Origin: Pedobacter antarcticus
Lineage (GTDB): Bacteria; Bacteroidota; Bacteroidia; Sphingobacteriales; Sphingobacteriaceae
Length of the DNA: 64,000 nucleotides
Direction: 5' to 3'
Assembly: GCF_900112985.1 (NCBI RefSeq)
Contig: NZ_FONS01000005.1
Location: forward strand, 186,001-250,000
The translations under genes and the position numbers were made by a program. Position 1 is the first letter of the stretch. Every line of letters begins with the position of its first letter. Below, one piece after another: positions 19,125 through 27,549 of the stretch. Below the pieces are notes generated by a model that saw only the letters and a program-made list of their open reading frames with translations, was not told the DNA's origin and ran no database searches.

Positions 19125-20114
19125 TTAAATTTCTGATGCGTGTTTTCCAGTTGTCTTTTTAAACCAGAAATTAAAGGTGCTGCTCTTCTTAAATCCAAGA
19201 TTGAGGGACAGATCTTTTATTTTAAGTTCTTTTTTTTGAAGCATATCCATAGCGTATATCATTTGTAATCTCCTGAAATACTCTAGCGGAGTTACTTTAT
19301 AGGTCTTCTTAAAATGACTCTTGAGCTTGGTAGGCGATACGTGACAATCTTCTGCTAATGCAGCAATGCCGGGGAATTTATCCTGAATGTGTCTTTCGAG
19401 CAGGATGGCGGCCCTCGCCATCACATCTGATTTATCTCTCAGAGAAAGGTCGGCAGAGGTTTTAGGAAATGATAGTTTGAAGAAAGTATCAGTTATTTCA
19501 TAGGCACTTTTTATAACAGATAAATGGTAATCGAAGTTTTTTCTCTCGTGTTTCTGGATATAGTGAAGTCTTCTCAGGATAATATTTTCAGACTCTTCAA
19601 TATTTCTGGAATAGGCGGCATGGGTTCCCAGGATCGTCTTTGCTAAATCAAAATCAGATAGGTCTCCGGCTGATAGATCTATAAGCTTATCGAGATAGTC
19701 CTGGGTAAATACCAGCCGGCAGCATTTAAGGATCATTCCTTTTCTGAGATAGATTTTATGGGTTGTATCTGGATTGGCAAAAATCACAACTTTATTAGTC
19801 CAGTGCAGGGATCCATTCGCTTCATATCCTAGTTTACCTGTTGAATGGTAATAGTTGATGGAATAATAGTTTTTCATTGATTTCTTTGGCTGAAATACAT
19901 AACAGGTATCTCTTCTTTCTTCGGTTTCCATGGAGAAAAGCCAGAATCCTTCATTGATTTGTTCATAGTAAATGTCTGACCACGTGAAGTGGAGATTTGA
20001 GTAGGCATGTCCTTCTGATGATAAATTTGAGTAGCTTTCTTTTCTTTTCAGGTAGTTTATATATGCTTTAGGTTCAAGCTTTTTAAAAAATATAAATCTC
20101 CAGTTCCTTTGCAT
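19125..20114 (-). CDS. AraC-family transcriptional regulator
   Basis: 329 residues. The C-terminal part (about 225-329) has the two helix-turn-helix motifs: LAEDCHVSPTKLKSHFKKTY and, after KIKDLSLNLGFKKSSTF, the short ending NFWFKKTTGKHASEI. The N-terminal part (about 40-150) is beta-rich and cupin-like (SDIYYEQINEGFWLFSMETE, FANPDTTHKIYL), suggesting ligand sensing. It is first in a minus-strand set with a receiver and a sensor kinase, so it may itself be controlled by or feed into that phosphorelay. No DNA target could be identified. The stop is unusually close after the second HTH, which is normal for this subclass. Confidence 0.9.
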   Translation of the reverse strand: MQRNWRFIFFKKLEPKAYINYLKRKESYSNLSSEGHAYSNLHFTWSDIYYEQINEGFWLFSMETEERRDTCYVFQPKKSMKNYYSINYYHSTGKLGYEANGSLHWTNKVVIFANPDTTHKIYLRKGMILKCCRLVFTQDYLDKLIDLSAGDLSDFDLAKTILGTHAAYSRNIEESENIILRRLHYIQKHERKNFDYHLSVIKSAYEITDTFFKLSFPKTSADLSLRDKSDVMARAAILLERHIQDKFPGIAALAEDCHVSPTKLKSHFKKTYKVTPLEYFRRLQMIYAMDMLQKKELKIKDLSLNLGFKKSSTFNFWFKKTTGKHASEI

Positions 20115-20405
20115 AGTATCTCATGTTGTTCGGGCATAAACTAACCATTGTCAATTTTATCAATCTTTACTCTCTTATAAAGACTAGTATTTTACCGGAT
20201 AGGACAGGTTTGCTATCTTTTGATAGATTTTTTATAGATATTCTTCTTAGTAGTTTATCTTAATTAACCATTTGATGTGATTTTATATTTTATTGATAGT
20301 TTGTGATCGAAATTCTGTCAAAAGCCTGATGCGCATTTTTTATGTCTTATTCGGTCGGGTTTATACCGCAAATTGCCTGGCTGATACACAAATATGGAGC
20401 TTACA
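20115..20405. other. Intergenic region between divergent AraC regulator and small unknown gene
   Basis: AT-rich spacer that should hold promoters for both sides. I see no complete TTTG/TAnnTTTG pair. The only clear structure is a short dyad CTATC-TTTT-GATAG at 20213-20226, possibly an operator but too short to rely on. No RNA gene or repeat was recognised. Confidence 0.4.
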
Positions 20406-20465
20406 ATGAGCCAAAGCCGAACACAATTAGAACAAGCAGCAGACCAACATGATGGAGAAACTTAA
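20406..20465 (+). CDS. Possible 19-residue upstream peptide
   Basis: A short frame with ATG at 20406 (begins MSQSRTQLEQAADQ) ends with TAA at 20465, overlapping the start of the next gene (ATG 20449) by 17 bases in another frame. The overlap would allow translational coupling. There is no similarity I recognise, and chance is a real alternative. Confidence 0.25.
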   Translation: MSQSRTQLEQAADQHDGET

Positions 20466-20850
20466 ATTGTTGTCTTCTCTGGCCAACAGCGCACCTGATA
20501 TACCGCCCTGGTTTAAGGTAGACATAAGACCGAAGCCAATAGTTCCGGAACCGCTCGATGAAGTATATGGGCTACAGTCGAAACATATATATTGCAGCTA
20601 CTTCAGGTATTTTTGTGAAGCAGAGTTCTCCTGGAAAAAATATGATTCTTTTACTTTGGATATGGAAGATATTTCGGATTCAATCCCTCCGGAATATAAA
20701 GCTAGTGTCGAGCAGCACCAGCAGAAGATAAACGCCCAGAATGATTTATTAGTACAATGGGAACTGGAATATGAAGAGCTGCGTTTCTTCAGCTGGCGGG
20801 AGTACTACGCTAAAGAGCTGCTGAAGCAGCTGTCTGCCGGGGGTAAATAA
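20449..20850 (+). CDS. Hypothetical protein, 133 residues
   Basis: Family not recognised. The protein is soluble, without signal peptide or TM helix, rich in Trp, Tyr and charged residues (PPWFKVDIRPKPIVPEP near the start; SWREYYAKELLKQL near the end). The second half, residues about 85-130, is predicted helical with possible coiled coil. The reading frame is supported by an adjacent strong terminator two bases after the stop, by its isolated position and by natural codon use. Two ATGs (20449, 20452) are adjacent. Function unknown. Confidence 0.65.
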   Translation: MMEKLKLLSSLANSAPDIPPWFKVDIRPKPIVPEPLDEVYGLQSKHIYCSYFRYFCEAEFSWKKYDSFTLDMEDISDSIPPEYKASVEQHQQKINAQNDLLVQWELEYEELRFFSWREYYAKELLKQLSAGGK

Positions 20851-20851
20851 A

Positions 20852-20872
20852 AAATCCCCTATTCGGGGATTT
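20852..20872. terminator. Intrinsic terminator, bidirectional
   Basis: Perfect 8-bp stem AAATCCCC (20852-20859) / GGGGATTT (20865-20872) with a 5-base loop, preceded by A residues and followed by T residues. It ends the small unknown gene on the plus strand and the Wzz-like gene (stop at 20890) on the minus strand. Confidence 0.85.
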
Positions 20873-20889
20873 AATCTATGCTTTGTATT

Positions 20890-21948
20890 TTACTTTCGTG
20901 TTGTAATCAGGTAAATGGAATAAATACCTGTAAATCCTATCATAAACATTAGTATGGTCGATGCATATTTCATCCTGTTCTTTTTAAGCGGAAACTCCGG
21001 CTCATCTACAATCTGAACAGTTGGGGTTTCCTGAGCAAGCATCATTTTACTGGCTTCGAGGTTTTTTACGGTTTCACTAAATACAGTGCTCAGAATAATC
21101 TTATCGCGCTCTGTTGTTTCTACATTGGCATTAGCACTGGTATAGGCCGGATTAAGGTCGAGCAGGCTCTGACTGGCCGAAGACGCAGCGAGTGTTTTCT
21201 TATTCAGAATGCGGCCGATACTGTCTGCCCTGTGCTGAAGGCGTGTAACATTATTACGCATCCTGCCTGTTTTAGTCTGAATAAAGAAGTCTGTTCCCTG
21301 CTTAATCATCCTGGTACAAAACAGGTAAGCGAGTTTCTCGTCGCGCATAGTGGAGTTGACTTCAAAAAAACTTAGCTTTTTATCTGTTTTAGCGACGCCG
21401 AACTGGCCTTCTATAATCGATTTTGTAATCTCATGCAGCAAGCTGTCCTGTGTGCGTGTATAATTTTTGCCGCCGACAGGAAAACGGATCGCCTGACCGT
21501 TGGTACTATATTTTAACCACTTTTTATCTAGTTTATAAGCCTTTGCATATTGATCGGCCAGGGAAAAATCGCCTTTATCGTTATAAGGTGATAGCAAGGT
21601 GTTTTTAATTAGTCTTCTGGACTTGAGCAGTTCCTGCACATTATCTCCTGCCAATACTCCGCTGGCACCACTTAAGCCATCGAGGTTAAATCCGAACTGC
21701 CCGGCGATAGCGGCCAGGCCACCTCCGCCACTGGATTTAGTGTCGTCTATTACAAAGGTTAATCTCGCTGTATAGGTTACCGGCCATTTCCAGGCAAATA
21801 AGGCGCCTGCCAGTGCCGCAAGCAGCAATACAAGCGCCAATGATTTTTTAAACTGCAGTACATATTTTAAGTCATCGATCCTATCGCTAATCAGTTTCTT
21901 AAAGGAGAATTCAGGCTCGTATGGGTAGGGTGTATTTTCAGTATTCAT
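20890..21948 (-). CDS. Wzz/chain-length determinant-like polysaccharide co-polymerase, no kinase domain
   Basis: 352 residues. Two TM helices, about 34-52 (SLALVLLLAALAGALFAW) and 329-347, bracket a periplasmic domain with helical coiled-coil content (about 205-300). The EFPLKKNRMKY stretch before TM2 is the proline-containing Wzz signature. The protein ends right after TM2, so the BY-kinase ATP-binding domain of Wzc-type proteins is absent. It controls chain length and couples polymerisation to export together with the SLBB outer-membrane protein encoded one base upstream. A glycine run (about 74-77, SSGGGG) follows the first strand. It is last of the minus-strand unit GT4, Wzi-like, SLBB export, Wzz. 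Confidence 0.88.
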   Translation of the reverse strand: MNTENTPYPYEPEFSFKKLISDRIDDLKYVLQFKKSLALVLLLAALAGALFAWKWPVTYTARLTFVIDDTKSSGGGGLAAIAGQFGFNLDGLSGASGVLAGDNVQELLKSRRLIKNTLLSPYNDKGDFSLADQYAKAYKLDKKWLKYSTNGQAIRFPVGGKNYTRTQDSLLHEITKSIIEGQFGVAKTDKKLSFFEVNSTMRDEKLAYLFCTRMIKQGTDFFIQTKTGRMRNNVTRLQHRADSIGRILNKKTLAASSASQSLLDLNPAYTSANANVETTERDKIILSTVFSETVKNLEASKMMLAQETPTVQIVDEPEFPLKKNRMKYASTILMFMIGFTGIYSIYLITTRK

Positions 21949-21949
21949 G

Positions 21950-24283
21950 TTATTTAGATAAAATAGCGATCAGACTGATTAAAGCAGTTACTGCGGAAGT
22001 AATTCCTCCGATTTCGCCTAATCCCATTCTCCAGATTGAACCGTTTTTGCTTTTCTCAGGTACAACGATTTTACTACCTGGTTTTATAGCTGGATAATTG
22101 CGGAAGAATAAAAAGTTGGTAACTGGTTTATTCAATCCATCCGGATATTTTACGTAGGCTCCTTTTAGTCTCGCATTCTCTGTTTTACCAGCTGCCGCAT
22201 TGAGATAGTATTTAAATCTGCGACCATTATAACTGATAAACTGCGGATTGTTCACCGCACCTGCAACTTCTACGAAAGAGATAGTTCTTGGTACATAAAT
22301 ACTGTCTCCGGGTAAAAGGATCATACTTTTTTTAACCAGTTCATTATTACTGGTGCTGGACAGATCGAGGTTTACGCGGACACCGTTACGGAAGGTCTGT
22401 GCATTTTCTAAAGAACCATAAGGTGTAATGCCTCCGGCACGTTTCAGGAAGTCCTGTGCTGTCTCATCTCTGCGTTGCACGGCATATTCACCGGGGAACA
22501 AGACTTCTCCTGTTACAGCGATATTGCCGAGTGTTCTATAGTTAACCAGGCGTGGAATATAGATATAATCCATTGGCATTAATTCTATATCAGGAACAGT
22601 TCCGCTGGCAGGGTCAAGGTTAACAGTAAAAGTTTCTACCAACTGGTTGGCAACGCTGTCTTGTTTGTTCTCAATAATCCTTGAAATTTCAATATGGTGT
22701 TCTGCCGCCGATTCGGTAAAGCCACCTGACATAGCGATCACATCTGCCAGTTTCATACCTTTTCTATAAGTGAAAACGGTCGGTGTACGAACGTTTCCGT
22801 TAACGGTTACCTGCTGATTCCTGACAAAGTCTGAGCGATCCTGGATCATTACGGAGTCATCGCGCATTAAAGGGATATCGCTGCCGCCATTGAGAACCAG
22901 GGCCGGGTTAAAGGAGATAAATTCTTTTTCGAGGTTTGGAAGGGTTCTTTTGATATAACCTCTTTCCATATACGCTTCTGGTTTTAAGCCTTGTGCATTT
23001 TGCAGTAATGCACCCAGGCTGAAGCCTGCAGTGAGTTCATAAATACCAGGGCGGTAAACTGATCCTTCCAGGATTACCCGGTTGGCAAAACGGTTGGTAA
23101 TGGCACCGATTTCTACAATATCTCCGTTTCTCGGTGTATAACCGCCGAATAAATTGGAAGGGACGTCTTTAACTTCTCTTTCAATAGCATTGATCTGTTC
23201 TATTTTAGCAGTTCCGCGGTAAGCGATGTCTGTATAGCCGCCTGCATATTCCAGCAGGGCATCTAATTGTTCACCGGCTTTTAATTCATAAATAGCTGGT
23301 TTTTTAACTTCGCCGGTGATACTTACTCGTTTGGTATAAACAGGAATGCGAATAACATCCTGATCTTCTAAGCGAATATTTCCATCCATCAATCCTTTCT
23401 GAAGGAAGGTGTAAAAATCTACTGTGCGGTAAACTTTGTTATTTCTGATGAGCTCTATGCGGCGCAATGACCCGTTAACGCTTGGTCCGCCTGAGTTATA
23501 AAGGGCATTGAAAAGTGTGGAAACGGATGATAGGGTATAAGATCCTGGTGTTTTAACTTCGCCAATGAGTGTTACTTTAATACTTCTGGTACTCCCCAGG
23601 TTTATAGCTACTTGTGTTTGTCCGCTATTCAGCGCAGGGTAGATCTTCGCTAGTTTGCCGCGGACCTGACTTGTCGCTTGTTCTATAGTGAGTCCGTTTA
23701 CATGAACTAATCCAGCATATGGAATCTGAAGGTTCCCATCCGGACTTACTTTAGTCTTAATGGTGGTTTCATTCATTCCGGTTACCAAAACAATTACTTC
23801 GTCACCAGAGCCTAATACATAACCTTTTGGTGTAGCTGCATTGGTGTTTGGTTCAAATTTAACCGTACTCTGGTTAAAGAAATCCATTCCGTAAATATTG
23901 AGTACTGGTTTTGGAGCTGCGGGTTCCGATTTTTTCTCGGGTTTAATGACGGTAACAGCGGTATCGCGTGTGAAATTGGTCGTCTCTTTATTTGCTGAGA
24001 CCGGTGGTTTCACTCCTTTTTGGTTTAAGCCTAATAAAGTGACCCTGTTTTTGAATTCTTCAACTTCTCCTGGCGGCAGTCCTTTCTGCGCCATTAATTT
24101 ATAAGCTTCTTTTTCTGGAATGCCGGTTTCTTCTAGTTTCGTCCAGGCCTGAATAATCTGCTGATCAGTAAGCTGACTGATTTTCACATTCTGTATATTA
24201 CTCAGGGACAATTCCTGGGATTTCCCGGTTTGGGTAAAAGCAATACAGATCAATAAAAGTATAGTGAAAAATTTAATGCGCAT
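21950..24283 (-). CDS. Polysaccharide export protein with repeated SLBB domains (Wza-type)
   Basis: 777 residues. Signal peptide about 1-22, then a helical hairpin-like stretch (LTDQQIIQAWTKLEETG). The Poly_export (Wza) domain begins at about 152 (YVLGSGDEVIVLVTG) and includes VSPDGNLQIPYAGLVHVNG. Several SLBB modules follow, each starting with a V-x-G-x-V-x3-P-pattern: LIGEVKTPGSYTL, ITGEVKKPAIYELKAGEQ, LEGSVYRPGIYELTAG, VNGNVRTPTVFTYRKG, VTGEVLFPGEYAVQRR, VAGAVNNPQFI. A C-terminal hydrophobic segment (GGITSAVTALISLIAIL) could cross the inner membrane or the outer membrane as in Wza. It forms the export channel with the Wzz-like partner. An isolated -7-like element lies just upstream. Confidence 0.93.
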   Translation of the reverse strand: MRIKFFTILLLICIAFTQTGKSQELSLSNIQNVKISQLTDQQIIQAWTKLEETGIPEKEAYKLMAQKGLPPGEVEEFKNRVTLLGLNQKGVKPPVSANKETTNFTRDTAVTVIKPEKKSEPAAPKPVLNIYGMDFFNQSTVKFEPNTNAATPKGYVLGSGDEVIVLVTGMNETTIKTKVSPDGNLQIPYAGLVHVNGLTIEQATSQVRGKLAKIYPALNSGQTQVAINLGSTRSIKVTLIGEVKTPGSYTLSSVSTLFNALYNSGGPSVNGSLRRIELIRNNKVYRTVDFYTFLQKGLMDGNIRLEDQDVIRIPVYTKRVSITGEVKKPAIYELKAGEQLDALLEYAGGYTDIAYRGTAKIEQINAIEREVKDVPSNLFGGYTPRNGDIVEIGAITNRFANRVILEGSVYRPGIYELTAGFSLGALLQNAQGLKPEAYMERGYIKRTLPNLEKEFISFNPALVLNGGSDIPLMRDDSVMIQDRSDFVRNQQVTVNGNVRTPTVFTYRKGMKLADVIAMSGGFTESAAEHHIEISRIIENKQDSVANQLVETFTVNLDPASGTVPDIELMPMDYIYIPRLVNYRTLGNIAVTGEVLFPGEYAVQRRDETAQDFLKRAGGITPYGSLENAQTFRNGVRVNLDLSSTSNNELVKKSMILLPGDSIYVPRTISFVEVAGAVNNPQFISYNGRRFKYYLNAAAGKTENARLKGAYVKYPDGLNKPVTNFLFFRNYPAIKPGSKIVVPEKSKNGSIWRMGLGEIGGITSAVTALISLIAILSK

Positions 24284-24308
24284 GGAGGAGGTGTGATATT
24301 AGTTTTTA

Positions 24309-24316
24309 CAAATATA
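24309..24316 (-). promoter_or_regulatory. Candidate -7 promoter element
   Basis: On the minus strand the bases read TATATTTG, an exact match to the Bacteroidota -7 consensus TAnnTTTG, 25 bases before the ATG of the SLBB export gene. There is no convincing TTTG -33 partner at the usual spacing, so this is only a candidate internal promoter. Confidence 0.3.
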
Positions 24317-24336
24317 TGATATTCGGTACATTTTTC

Positions 24337-25986
24337 TTAAAAGCCGAATGATACGGCCAGACGGAATTCGTTTGGTACTGCTGATGTCTGTACTTCGGGG
24401 TTAATTACACCGGTTTGACGCTGGTAACTGGTCCTGATATAAAGTTTATGCAGCAATTCGTAGTTGGCCTGAATAAGTAATTGTTTTTGTGTTTGTACAG
24501 GTCCTTCGTCCAGGAACTTTGCCTGAGGTTCTGCCCAATACTGGTCAAAAAGGTCACCGTCTCTGCCTTTACGGATATAAGTGAACTGAACTCTCGTACT
24601 TAAACGTGGTAGTGGGTTATAGGAAGCCCAGGCCATAATCCGGTCTGCATTCTGTCCCATCCAGTCTCCCAGCAAATAGCTCTGGTTAGTATAAGTCTGT
24701 GCGGGTATCAGGTTGTTATAAGCATATGGATTGATCCGGGTATATTCCCCGCCTATTGTAAGGTATGGGATTACTGCATCTGTACGGCTTGCACCTACGG
24801 TATATCCGAGCTGATTTCTGCTTTTCTCTTTATCGAAAATACTTCCTGTACGAATCTCATCTATGAAAAGGGAAGCATATAAATGTGTTTTGGGAATAAA
24901 GTTTCTGGAGCTGACATTAAAGAAGAATTGTCCGTTAGCTCCGGTCGTTAATTTATACCTGCTCTGATATTGGTCATATGCTTTAAAGAACATGACCGGT
25001 AAAAGATATCCGGCATCAAAATCATCGCTGTACACCATACTCTCCCCAACACTCAGGCTAAGGCCTTTTGCGGGTAGAAAGGTTAGGGTGTGACTAACAA
25101 AGTACTTGCGGATATATAATTCCCTGTTCTCACCGAATAACGCGTTGCCTTTATCATATGATCTGGCAGAGTCGATTAGTGCAGAGTTTAACCAGGCATG
25201 CATATAGTTAAAGCGAAGCCATTTTACCGGGGCATAATCCAGGCGGATCATCGGGTAGGATGGAGCTTTGTCTGAGAGTACAATGCGGCCACCTTCTCCG
25301 TAGCCCCACAGCATCTGGTCTTTACCCACGCTGATGGATCCATTCTTCCAGGCATAGGTTACCGATCCTCTGACATCACTGAAGTTAACGGTTTTAGCAT
25401 TCGGATTAATATTGGCTGTACGCAGGATTCCGGTTTCAGGTGTAAATCTTTTCAGACTGTCAATTCCATCCCCTTTCTCAGTAATATCCTGGAAGTAGGC
25501 CTGAAAGGAAAAGTGCTTTCCGGCATGTCCGTAAAATGACAGACCCGTGGCGGTCCTGAATACGTTTTTGCCTTTCCCATTTATAGTCTCGAAGCTCATT
25601 GCTGGGTCTCCGCGTAAAAAGAAGTCATCGTTTTTAACAGAAAGAAATCTCCATCTGTCGTACTGGTCCTTCCGAAAAAAGGTAGTTGTATCTTTTAACG
25701 GGCTATCAAATTCTGAGTATTCCTGCTGATAAAAGGCAAGTTCTTTCTGCTCCCTGGAAGACAGTTTGTCTTTTTGTTCTTCGAGTTCTTTCAGATATCC
25801 GGCAATGTCTTTTCTGCTAATAGGTTGAATCAGGTCATTATATTCAATACGGCCAATCTGTGCCTGTCTTGATAAATACTGATATACCGGGCTCTTTGGA
25901 TTCTCGAACACAACCTGGCCAATTGCGTTGAGTTGCTGAAACACGAGGCAGGTAATTATGATTAGACTGTATTTGATAAATTTCAT
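24337..25986 (-). CDS. Capsule-assembly Wzi-like outer-membrane beta-barrel protein
   Basis: 549 residues. A signal peptide (core SLIIITCLVF) is followed by a helical N-terminus with SRQAQIGRIEYNDLIQPISR and then a long series of alternating amphipathic strands ending in RLAVSFGF, with a terminal aromatic as expected for barrels. Segments such as DVRGSVTYAWKNGSISVGKD, QMLWGYGEGG and LDYAPVKWLRFNYMHAWL are typical of the Wzi family. Wzi helps attach capsule polysaccharide to the surface. It lies between the GT4 gene and the SLBB export gene on the same strand, which supports a capsule role. Confidence 0.85.
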   Translation of the reverse strand: MKFIKYSLIIITCLVFQQLNAIGQVVFENPKSPVYQYLSRQAQIGRIEYNDLIQPISRKDIAGYLKELEEQKDKLSSREQKELAFYQQEYSEFDSPLKDTTTFFRKDQYDRWRFLSVKNDDFFLRGDPAMSFETINGKGKNVFRTATGLSFYGHAGKHFSFQAYFQDITEKGDGIDSLKRFTPETGILRTANINPNAKTVNFSDVRGSVTYAWKNGSISVGKDQMLWGYGEGGRIVLSDKAPSYPMIRLDYAPVKWLRFNYMHAWLNSALIDSARSYDKGNALFGENRELYIRKYFVSHTLTFLPAKGLSLSVGESMVYSDDFDAGYLLPVMFFKAYDQYQSRYKLTTGANGQFFFNVSSRNFIPKTHLYASLFIDEIRTGSIFDKEKSRNQLGYTVGASRTDAVIPYLTIGGEYTRINPYAYNNLIPAQTYTNQSYLLGDWMGQNADRIMAWASYNPLPRLSTRVQFTYIRKGRDGDLFDQYWAEPQAKFLDEGPVQTQKQLLIQANYELLHKLYIRTSYQRQTGVINPEVQTSAVPNEFRLAVSFGF

Positions 25987-26066
25987 CGTATAATTGGAAG
26001 ATGTTTAATTTTGAGGTTATAAAAACGCAAGTATAGGACAATAATCGCAGACCCACGTAAATTTAT

Positions 26067-27302
26067 TTATAGTCCGGGTATCAATTTTTGTAATCCGGCA
26101 TAGTGTTTTTCTGAGTTGATCAGGTTGTGTATGTGTGTTTTAGCATTTTTTCCCATCTCCTCAATCTGCTCTGGCCTGTCGTAGAGTTCGCGAATTCTAC
26201 CGGATAAAACAGTGACGTCTCCGTGTGGGAAAAGCATGCCTGTTTTACCTTCTATAACCATCTCCGGAATAGCTCCGATTGCTGAACCGATAACGGGTTT
26301 ACCCATCGCCATTGCCTCAACTACGGTGAAACCCAGCACCTCGTACCATTCTGAGGGGCAAACTAAAAATGTTGCGTTTCCAATTTCTTTAAGTGTCTCC
26401 GCTCTTTTCAATTTCCCTAAAAAGGTGACGTTCGTTAATTGCTGCTCTGCTACATATTGCCGGAGTTCTGCTTCCTGCGTCCCTGTTCCAATTAATCTGA
26501 GCTGGATGTCGGGATGGTTAGCTACGGCTTTAATTAATGTATAGGGTCCCTTAATCTTTTCCAGCCTGCCTGCGAATACAATATACTTCTGAGCCGGTGC
26601 CGGACCAAGGTTTCTGGTTGCGCTTTCAACTTCTGCATAATCGTACCCATGATAAAGTTGTACCAGTTTTTCTGGAAAGAAGTTAAATGAGCGAAATTTC
26701 TGATATAAAAACTCGGAAGGACATACATAGTGATCTACATATTGATAGCAATTCAATGCTGCATGTACATAGTTTTCTGTAGCAGCAACCAGGCTTGCAG
26801 GTAAGGAGCCTTTCTTACATTTATTGGTTATACAATGATAAAAGGCACCGCCTTTGCATTTTTCACAAATCTGACCATGACTTATAAAAGTGCTCTCCGG
26901 ACAAATAGGTGTGTATTCGTGTAAAGTCCAGATAACCGGGATTCCTCTTTCTTTTAATATTTTAAGAATAATTGGCGTAATATAATGATGAATGACATTG
27001 ATATGCGCAAAATCTATTTTAACAGTATCGAGTAATTTCTCAAGTTGCTGCTGCGCCTCTTTTGACCAGATACTTGTTTTAATGACTTTATAGGCAGCAC
27101 CGGGACTGGCCTTATTGACCTTTTTATAGTCTATATGGCTAATAAAGAAGGGTGAATATGCATTGCTGAAGTTCCTTTCGTCCTGCATAGAGAAAGGAAT
27201 AATCTGATGTCCATGAGCTATATATTGCCTGGTTATATTTTCTACGTATGTCCAGTCACCACCGCTCGGATACCATGTCCAGTTTGCGACAAGTATATTC
27301 AT
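26067..27302 (-). CDS. Glycosyltransferase family 4 with cysteine-rich insert
   Basis: 411 residues. Donor-domain motifs FAGRLEKIKGPYTLIKA (about 243-259) and CPSEWYEVLGFTVVEAMAMG (about 312-331) followed by PVIGSAIGAIPEMV are standard GT4. Residues about 130-165 hold an insert with C-P-E, then C-x2-C, then a pair of later cysteines (ICEKCKGG, CITNKCKKG), a possible zinc-binding knuckle seen in some GT4 enzymes. It is first of the minus-strand export unit and lies 80 bases before the Wzi-like gene. Sugar unknown. Confidence 0.9.
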   Translation of the reverse strand: MNILVANWTWYPSGGDWTYVENITRQYIAHGHQIIPFSMQDERNFSNAYSPFFISHIDYKKVNKASPGAAYKVIKTSIWSKEAQQQLEKLLDTVKIDFAHINVIHHYITPIILKILKERGIPVIWTLHEYTPICPESTFISHGQICEKCKGGAFYHCITNKCKKGSLPASLVAATENYVHAALNCYQYVDHYVCPSEFLYQKFRSFNFFPEKLVQLYHGYDYAEVESATRNLGPAPAQKYIVFAGRLEKIKGPYTLIKAVANHPDIQLRLIGTGTQEAELRQYVAEQQLTNVTFLGKLKRAETLKEIGNATFLVCPSEWYEVLGFTVVEAMAMGKPVIGSAIGAIPEMVIEGKTGMLFPHGDVTVLSGRIRELYDRPEQIEEMGKNAKTHIHNLINSEKHYAGLQKLIPGL

Positions 27303-27549
27303 ATGTCTTATTTATACTTATTGAGAAAAAATGGCATAATTTTTATACCTGTGTGGATGAAAATGATCTCCAAAGATGCCTGATTTAATCAAATTATTGA
27401 AGAAATAATACATTTTTGATCGTAATTGCTACTATAGTATTTAATGATTAAAAAAAAACGCTAATTTTGGAAGGACGATAAGACTCAATATTTTAGATTC
27501 GCCATTGGATCGTGGTTATGATATTGATCCAAATGACCTTAATTTCGTA

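Noticed and set aside
24284-24308. CCTCCTCC before the SLBB export start as a ribosome site
   Set aside because: On the sense strand it is pyrimidine-rich, the complement of a Shine-Dalgarno sequence, so it cannot act as one.
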